Positions 57,558-64,000 of a stretch of 64,000 nucleotides of DNA are shown here, in pieces; the first letter of the stretch is position 1; every line of letters starts with the position of its first letter. The DNA is taken from contig JAMWFC010000125.1 of NCBI GenBank assembly GCA_027475525.1, positions 701,723 to 765,722 of the forward strand, read 5' to 3'. The translations under genes and the position numbers were made by a program. The stretch is from Macrolepiota albuminosa. Its lineage: Eukaryota; Basidiomycota; Agaricomycetes; Agaricales; Agaricaceae. Below the pieces are notes generated by a model that worked only from the letters and a program-made list of their open reading frames with translations, was not told the DNA's origin and made no database searches.

Positions 57558-59526
57558 AAAGTCAAAGTCTATCGCTTGGAGAGTGGGGTTAAATCGATAT
57601 CCCGGAGCTCAACCATAACTTTCTCTGACAGTCACGCGTCACTGAGGGTTAATATCCGGATATGGATAACATATGTGACAGTCCCTGCAAGCGAGAGTAT
57701 CATGGAATAAACCTCGACGTGTACAGGTGGCACCAAAATGTAGGAAGAAATCGACCTCCCGTACTTAAGTACCCCTTACTTGCCATCTAGGTAATCAATT
57801 GCCGCGATCCTCCGTATTTTATTTACTGATCTCATTTTACATACGCCCAAGGGCTTCAAAAACTTGCATGGCTCTTTGATAACCTGGCTAAAGGCTATTA
57901 CTTCCAGCATGAAAATTTAATTGTCTTTATGCTTCAAAAGACTTTCTGTCGCTGCAGAACGCTTTCCTCTAACTGTGACTCTTTCATTATCCTTCGCCTG
58001 GCACTTACGTAACGGGAAGATTACAACTTCGTCCTAAAGTTTCCTTCGCAACTGTCGTCCAGGCTCGAACAATATTTACTTTTACGTGATGCTCTTCCGA
58101 GTTCTGACATTATCGACACGACGTTTTACTTCTTCTAAGATACTGCATCGCTTTTCAACGTCGCGTTTAATATTTTTTAAAGTGGATGGATATCACTCTT
58201 TCTTTTTTGGAAATTTTCAGGTGCATTTTTTTCTTTCGCGCAGAACAAAAACTTCGGTCATTGTACGCACGGTGGACGTCCGTCATTGGCATGCAGCCAG
58301 AAGAGCTTCCGAGCCATCATATCTTGGTTGCATGCCCTCCATAACTTTGGACCTACTTAAGCTTTAGAACTATGTAATCTTTTGCAGGTCTGCTATGTAA
58401 CGAACCATGGTGATCGTGCCGTTGACCGTACCGCGAAAATTTTCGATCATAGCCACATTGATGTCATACGGAGCTCCCGCCAATACCTGTTTGTCTGCGA
58501 CTTGGCATTTTTGGACGTATCTCCTGGTAGGTTGCCGAGAAACAGAGCAGGGTGGAGGGGCCGTGCCGCTCGGAACCGAATGGCTCGAATCACTCGCTTA
58601 GTCTCCTCTCGCACGTCGAGATCTCACAGAAGCTAGGCAAAAATTTTGATGGGAAGTATGTACCTAATCTACTTGGCTCTGTGAAAGTGACAGAGGGATG
58701 TTGTCAGTTGATGAGAATTCGCCTCCTCTTGACCCTGAGTCATGATATGGAGGACATCCCACTTTGTTGGTTCGATTGTTACTTGAGCGCCTATCTTTCG
58801 GGTTGCCTTTGAGTTGCCTTGTCAAATCTGCAAACCATGACTTGGACCGTGATATTCGCGTAGATACTTCCAAAAAAAGAACATTATTTATTCTTGTTTA
58901 CTGGAGGCGGTGTTTTTTGAAAATGGTGATTTTTTTTCCTCGAAACTCGACGCCACAGTTTTCCGGATAACCGGCCGATTGAAGGTCTGCGGGGGAAACC
59001 TCCTTTGAAACATCAGGATAATCTCTTTCAGTGGCCCGAATTGTTGAGTACTAGATGATCACTCTTTGTTCGGACCTAGCCGTATCTGGAATTCAATGTT
59101 CCGGTGTTTGTCGTCAGAAAAGGGAAGCTACTAGATCTGGGGAACACGAAGTGTCGAAGTTTGACCTGTTGGCGCGTGCCTGGTGAACTCTGCGTTGCAA
59201 GGGTTGACGTTGATCAAGCGGTGTCATGAGCTCCGCGAACCAGATTTACTCGACGATCAAACTGGACTGTTTACCTCTTCCTGAGATAACATGTCAATGA
59301 CTTCGCGGTCGTAGACAAACAGGGTACTTGTGGCCTAACTAACGGTAACGAACATTTACAAGGGTGTCTTCAAGTTGCATCCGCGTTTCGTTCCGCCGTC
59401 GATCTGAGACTCGCGCCCAGTCCGATCACCAACGATACAATTTGAGGCGAGGTCAGGTCGCTCCACATTCCATCCTCTCTGTCTTCCTCTCCGTCATATC
59501 TTTTTGAATCTTCGCTACCTTCGCTG
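57558..59526. promoter_or_regulatory. Divergent intergenic region between uridine phosphorylase and HMG-box gene
   Basis: The two genes point away from each other, so both promoters should lie here. I see no credible coding gene; short frames at 58086-58812 lack features. The last about 65 bases before the HMG-box ATG (59460-59526) are pyrimidine-rich with TCCTCTCTGTCTTCC, typical of a fungal transcription start and leader region. Confidence 0.45.
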
Positions 59527-61018
59527 ATGAACAGCGCTGGCTTTGACACAACGCTACGAACACATGTGCAGGTTGCACGGCCCTCGTCCCTCTACGACCC
59601 GGGCAGACACGAAGGACAGGATGAACGAGGCTCTGTCTCCGGCTCTGACGATGGGAGTAACATCTACCACGACTCCCTGAAGGGAGAATTTGACCCGGAT
59701 GGTGAGTTGTTCAATGGACTTCGGTATACGTGCTGCTCTTAGCGGTCATGATACATCTTTCAGAAGATTACACGGCGTTGACCTCGCAGACCTTGAACAC
59801 GGACGGTACTCCGAAGCGCCCCATGAATGCCTTCATGATATTTGCGCGAATGCGTCGGCCGCAGGTCTCCGCCGAAAATCAGGCAATGCGGACAGGAGAA
59901 ATAAGTAAGATACTGAGCAAGGAATGGAACAACATGGAATCAGCAAGTTAATTTCTCAGAGTCAATCATCCCACGTCTGATAAGACTAGTCGCAGAAACA
60001 ATTTTTTCAGGAGCAGGCTCGATTACTCAAGGACAATTTTAACATGAAGTATCCCGACTACGTCTACCGGCGGCGACCGAATAATACTCGGAGGAAGCGC
60101 AAACCGGATGCACCTGGTCAACGTCCACCTGACATTCATCCGTCTTACGGTGAAGAAGTGGGATTTGATGGCGTAGGAGATTCTCCAACGGGAAGGGATG
60201 ATTTTCACCCGTCGGAAGTGATGTCAGACATCCATCGTGCTCGTCTCGGTCACGACATCCACCTAAACGACCATTCTAAGCCTCGCCATGCAATAGCCCG
60301 CGCTTCTCCTTACCCTTACCCATCGCTTGATTCTCGTTCCGGTGGTCATGAAAATCACCTCGTGTACGAGTCTTTCGCTAGTGGAGATCACGTTTTTCAC
60401 GATGGGTCTTTCGAACAACCGACACACTTCTCGTACGTTTCGGCTCAAAGCCACGGCCGTGCACAGACAGAGCCCATGCTTATTTTCCCTCAAAACATGT
60501 TCAATAGCGGTGGCAATTGGACACCGTCGTCAACTCACTCTTCGTCTTGGCTTGGTTCTGAACCTCAAGGTCGTAACTTCTCTCTTTCTGCTATGAAGAC
60601 TCCTCGATCTGTCCAATCGCCCGGAAATGCACTCTCTCCACCGCCTCTTACACTGCCGACCCTGAGTTCCCCATTTTTCCCCAGCGACTCTCCACAGCAA
60701 CTTTCTCCACCGGCCCTTACACACTCTATTTCATCATCTTCCTACAGTCCAGGTCATATTTCAAGCCCGATCTTGGTTGGAAGGGAATTCGGCCAGCACG
60801 ACATCTCGCTATCTTCAGGAGGAGTCCCAAATACAGGACAACCTTACTCTCACTCTAATGCAGAGCGTAATATCAATGGGTTGATGTATGGTCAACGCCA
60901 GTCTGGAGCACCACGTGGTCTTCCAATTCTATCAGACTACTCGCTATTAGCATCTCAATCTTCCTTTTCGCCACACTCGGATGTAGGTAGTCAGCCAGGT
61001 TACTGGCCAAAAGATTGA
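59527..61018 (+). CDS. HMG-box (SOX/MATA-type) transcription factor, three exons
   Basis: Exons 59527-59701, 59764-59942 and 59990-61018 join to 460 residues. The HMG box spans about 75-146: PKRPMNAFMIFARMRRPQ, then EISKILSKEWNNM, then FFQEQARLLKDNF and YPDYVYRRRP, followed by a basic tail NNTRRKRK that can serve DNA binding and nuclear import. The rest (about 160-460) is Ser/Pro/His-rich and probably disordered, as in fungal regulators. The box is of the sequence-specific MATA/SOX class. Similar basidiomycete proteins (for example Pcc1-type) act in mating and fruiting control; that role is inferred. The second intron, inside the box, has a GC donor (GCAAGT) instead of GT, with CTGAT and ACTAG at its 3' end. 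Confidence 0.85.
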
Positions 61019-61687
61019 ATTTATTTTTATTCTGGGTTGCTTTGGGCGAAAACTATGACTATATTTCTACTTTAATTGCTATTTTCTTCGCTCTGCACTG
61101 CTATCAGATGCATCTTCGCAAATGTGTACTATAATTGTATCCTCCGTAGTTCTACTTGTATATAATTAAATGAAAAAGGTTTTTTAGTCGAAGTTTGCCG
61201 GCCGCTTTGAAACTATGCCGAATGTCTTAGATCAAGCCAGATCTCGAAAGATTCAAAATTTGAACTCTGGTCTCGGACGATCACAACTTCGAGCAAGGCT
61301 TATAGAATACCACTGTTTCGCGGATTGTACACGCTTTTCCAGAATAGGAATATTGATCAGAGCGAATCTTTGGAAGCCAAGTGGAACCCATAACTGCCCG
61401 ATGTTTATACGCAATTTAGGTCTCCGCCTTCCGAAGAGGATATGATCGAGAAACTTATTGACTTCCTTTACACAGTTACTGCCGACTATCCGTTTTTTTT
61501 TTGGCGACGCGCATGACAGAAAGACAACTCGGAGGTATCGCGACGCGACCATCCCAGTTGGGACGTGTATGTCTCACGTGATCTACGGGTTTCTGAATCA
61601 TCATTCAACTCTGGGCCAATCATCTTCATACCAGGTGTAGCTATTCCTTTGAACGCGACTCCAACTTGTCCTCAGTCATTTCTGTTT

Positions 61688-62860
61688 ATGGCTCCTTTAC
61701 CTTACGTGGTTCCCCAGGTCGATTCTAAAACTATCTTCAAGGCCGATATCTTCAAGGGTAAAGTCCTCTTCTGCACTGGAGGCGGATCTGGGATATGCCG
61801 AGGGATGACAGAGGCAGTGGTCAGTGACACGTATTTGACAATGGGAACTGATTTGCATGTGCTGAGCTGAGCTTTAGATGCGCCACGGAGCAAATGCTCT
61901 GATCGTCGGGCGCAAGTGAGTTCACCCTACACGATCTCATTTTCCGGAACTACTCTCATGGACCATTGTACAATAACAGGCTTGACAGACTGACTCAGGC
62001 TGCGAAGGAACTATCCGAGGCTACTGGGCAGAAATGTCTCCCTGCCCAAGCAGATGTGCGTGATCCCCAGTCCCTTCGGGAGGCGGTACGTAAAGCCATC
62101 GAGGCTTTCGGGAAAATTGATTTTGTCATATGTGGTTAGCTTTCTACAACAATGAGTTATTTTGAACCCCCCGGTGATATGTTATCTATGCAGGAGCTGC
62201 TGGAAATTTTCTTGCGCCCATCTCCGGGCTTTCCGAGAATGCTTTTCGTACTGTCGTCGAAATTGATACAGTAGGCCTTTCGACCGGTAATGAATCTTCT
62301 TCACTCCTTATACAATACAAACAGATCGGGACATATAATACGGTTAAGGCTACGATACCCTATGTTAGGGTATCCAAGGGGTCCTATATTCATGTCAGCG
62401 CAACTCTTCACTACAAGGGTATGAGATTCCTGAATCCATTACGAGAACCTGACCATGAAATCAATCTACCTCTGCAGGGACGCCTTTCCAAGCACACGTT
62501 TCGGCCGCAAAGGCAGGTGTTGATGCCTTATCTGCAGTAATAGCGGTAGAAGAGGGTCCCCATGGAGTTCGGTCAAATGTTATCGCTCCAGGCCCAATAG
62601 GTAATACCGAAGGCATGAATAGACTTTCCCTTAAGTCTGGCGGCAAGTTTGAGCCCGCATACCCTGCTGGGCGTATGGGACATATTGAAGATGTGGCCAA
62701 TGCTACTGTCTTCTTCTTTAGTGATGCCGCTGCCTACATTACAGGTCAGGTGTTGACCGTAGACGGTGGTTATGAGCACTTGAGATCAACAATGGTACCC
62801 TATCCACAGGCCGTTCTGGACCCGGCAAGCATTGCACACATGATCAAAGCGAAGTTGTAA
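61688..62860 (+). CDS. Peroxisomal-type 2,4-dienoyl-CoA reductase (short-chain dehydrogenase), six exons
   Basis: Exons 61688-61819, 61878-61915, 61980-62134, 62194-62270, 62325-62418 and 62478-62860 join in phase to 292 residues. The NADP-binding TGGGSGI lies at 30-36, and MRHGANALIVGRKLDRL follows the second strand. CGAAGNF is the central SDR motif. Y164 in HYKG and K177 in HVSAAKAGVDAL lie in the active-site region. APGPIGNTEGM and YITGQVLTVDGG form the C-terminal part. The order matches Sps19/DECR2-type reductases, which remove double bonds of unsaturated acyl-CoAs before beta-oxidation. The C-terminus AKL fits a type-1 peroxisomal signal, supporting that site. No damage is seen. Substrate is inferred from family resemblance. 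Confidence 0.85.
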
Positions 62861-62881
62861 TATACTAGGATATGTAGCACC

Positions 62882-63292
62882 TTATGGATTTATACCCTGG
62901 CGACCTGAACGCATGTCGCATGTCCTTTGCCATCGCCTGATCGGCGCCACACCACCGTTGAGAATGATGGTTTCGGGCTTGGTGATTGGTTTTCCGATTA
63001 TATACACACCGCCTTGAGGATCTTCTTTTCGCTTTACTAATCTCCGGTGACAAGGCGATCCCGGAACAACACGAGTCTTGGTCACGGTTCTACCACCCTC
63101 GTGGGCTGGTCATCCGCCGGAAGAAAGGTGGGAAAGACGTCGGGCGACTAATCCTGCGCCTAATATGATTACGATGGTCGCTGATAGGGTCTCAGGCATG
63201 GATGAAATGTAATCATAGACAGTGTGATTGACTGAGAAGCCGATGACATTCAAACTTGCGGGATGGCTTTGGTGTGAGGAAATACAATACAT
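62882..63292 (-). CDS. Possible small membrane-protein gene, unresolved
   Basis: Minus-strand blocks at about 63237-63110 (YDYISSMPETLSATIVIILGA, one hydrophobic segment) and 63085-62882 (VKRKEDPQGGVYIIGKPIT) read as protein-like but are in different frames, and no consensus intron joins them convincingly. It lies just past the stop of the reductase gene and would be transcribed towards it. It could be a real small gene with a splice site I misread, or chance. Confidence 0.25.
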
Positions 63293-63759
63293 ACAATACG
63301 CCTTAGTGATGATAACAGGTTTCGCACCAGTTCAATTTCCTTTGAAGGTGCCAAATCTGGTTTTGGAGACATTCAAGGGAAAAAGAGGAAGGACTGCGGT
63401 GACGATAACAAATAGCAGTCCGGATACTACTCGGTATGTTCAGATCCAGAAGGTCTTCTTACCAGCTATGATGGGCACAGACATATCCCAGTGTGGCCTT
63501 GGCTAGATAGAGGATTGAAAATTCCGGTGATAGAAGTGTCCGTTTGCAGAAGCTCTTACGACATGTTACGCAGTTAGGTAAGGACAAATTTTTGACACAG
63601 AAGCTTCGTAAAAAGACATATCTAAGAACCATACATGTCTGGTGCAACAATCAAGAACATGTCATGATGGTAGTCCATCGCCGGTGACGTGATCAAGTCA
63701 TGCACATGAGAAGCGAAGAAACGCGTCAAACCGGGTATTAGGAAAGGGTAAACATCACG
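63293..63759. other. Intergenic or unresolved intronic sequence
   Basis: Several short frames on both strands occur, none with features. No repeat ends are seen. Confidence 0.35.
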
Positions 63760-63999
63760 TCAAGGCTCGACACTTGCCACCCAACAAAAGTGACCGCAGC
63801 CAGCAGCACATGGATGTCCAGCAATTTTACTTGGATGAGTTGTTTGTTGTGGGCTTGTCTCGCCCGAATCTATCACGCTGTTGATGGTGCTAATAGTGGA
63901 AGCGATATCGTCGTCCGTGCTCCCCGAAGGACTCCCCCTCCTGTCGGACTCTGACCTTGTCGTTACGACGCGCATCACAGGTTCTGGCATGTCTACCAT
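63760..63999 (-). CDS. Partial gene at the right edge, Ser/Thr/Asp-rich N-terminus
   Basis: A minus-strand frame enters at 63999 (ATG possible start) and runs to 63760 with MVDMPEPVMRVVTTRSESDR, then a Ser/Thr/Asp-rich stretch and a short Cys/His cluster (HPCAAGCGHFCW). The Cys cluster might bind zinc. Codon use is host-like. Function unknown; the rest lies outside the window or beyond an intron. Confidence 0.35.
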   Translation of the reverse strand: MVDMPEPVMRVVTTRSESDRRGSPSGSTDDDIASTISTINSVIDSGETSPQQTTHPSKIAGHPCAAGCGHFCWVASVEP

Positions 64000-64000
64000 A

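Noticed and set aside
58086..58812. Several 80-95 codon plus-strand frames between the uridine phosphorylase and HMG-box genes
   Set aside because: There is no splice pattern, no motif, and overlapping frames of similar length; the region is the shared promoter space of two divergent genes.
62986..63506. Plus-strand frames downstream of the reductase gene
   Set aside because: The translations lack features and conflict with better, though still weak, minus-strand protein-like blocks.

Overview
The window looks like nuclear DNA of a filamentous basidiomycete, most likely an agaricomycete. The genes at the right end have many short (about 45-65 nt) introns with GTNNGT-like donors and CTGA-type branch sites. 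The transposon families (Helitron RepHel, DIRS-like RT/RNaseH/tyrosine recombinase, Ty3/gypsy, copia-type LTRs, Tc1 and an IS630-like DDE element) are those common in Agaricomycetes. I cannot name a genus.

Layout. 1-12 kb: retroelement remnants. A gag-like ORF is broken only by TGA codons, and a polyprotein tail is followed by an LTR. Another gag-like ORF is split by a complete 3.25-kb DDE transposon with TA target duplication, and a decayed uncharacterised gene lies at 10.6-11.6 kb. 12.3-14.3 kb: LTRs nested in LTRs. 14.3-31.3 kb: a decayed, intron-containing JmjC-like gene and then a dead Helitron, broken by an LTR that itself carries a Tc1 element; a second partial helicase copy follows. 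31.3-39.5 kb: AT-rich DNA holding a CpG-depleted paralog of the 12-14 kb LTR and a striking higher-order hairpin satellite (33.85-37.8 kb), itself invaded by a solo LTR. 39.5-41 kb: two abutting LTRs. 41.5-43.2 kb: a small island of host-like genes (a 5-exon secreted protein on the plus strand and unresolved minus-strand exons). 43.6-55.3 kb: a nest of gypsy/copia LTRs inside a gag-like ORF and inside a DIRS-like element. 55.3-64 kb: the ordinary gene island, with uridine phosphorylase (minus), an HMG-box regulator (plus), a peroxisomal-type 2,4-dienoyl-CoA reductase (plus), and the start of one unidentified minus-strand gene at the right edge.

The most important observation is technical. Nine places carry a direct tandem duplication with a shift of exactly 77 bp, whatever the local sequence, including one inside a 61-bp satellite. 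This is best explained by unmerged contig overlaps from a k=77 de Bruijn assembly, so lengths and reading frames at those points should not be trusted. Biologically, most decay in the transposons fits CpG-to-TpG/CpA change: CGA codons have become TGA, the Helitron HUH motif has lost a His, and its Walker A motif has lost a Gly.

I found no rRNA, tRNA or CRISPR. No clearly new functional system emerged; the hairpin satellite and the JmjC-like gene beside the Helitron are the best candidates for something under-described.
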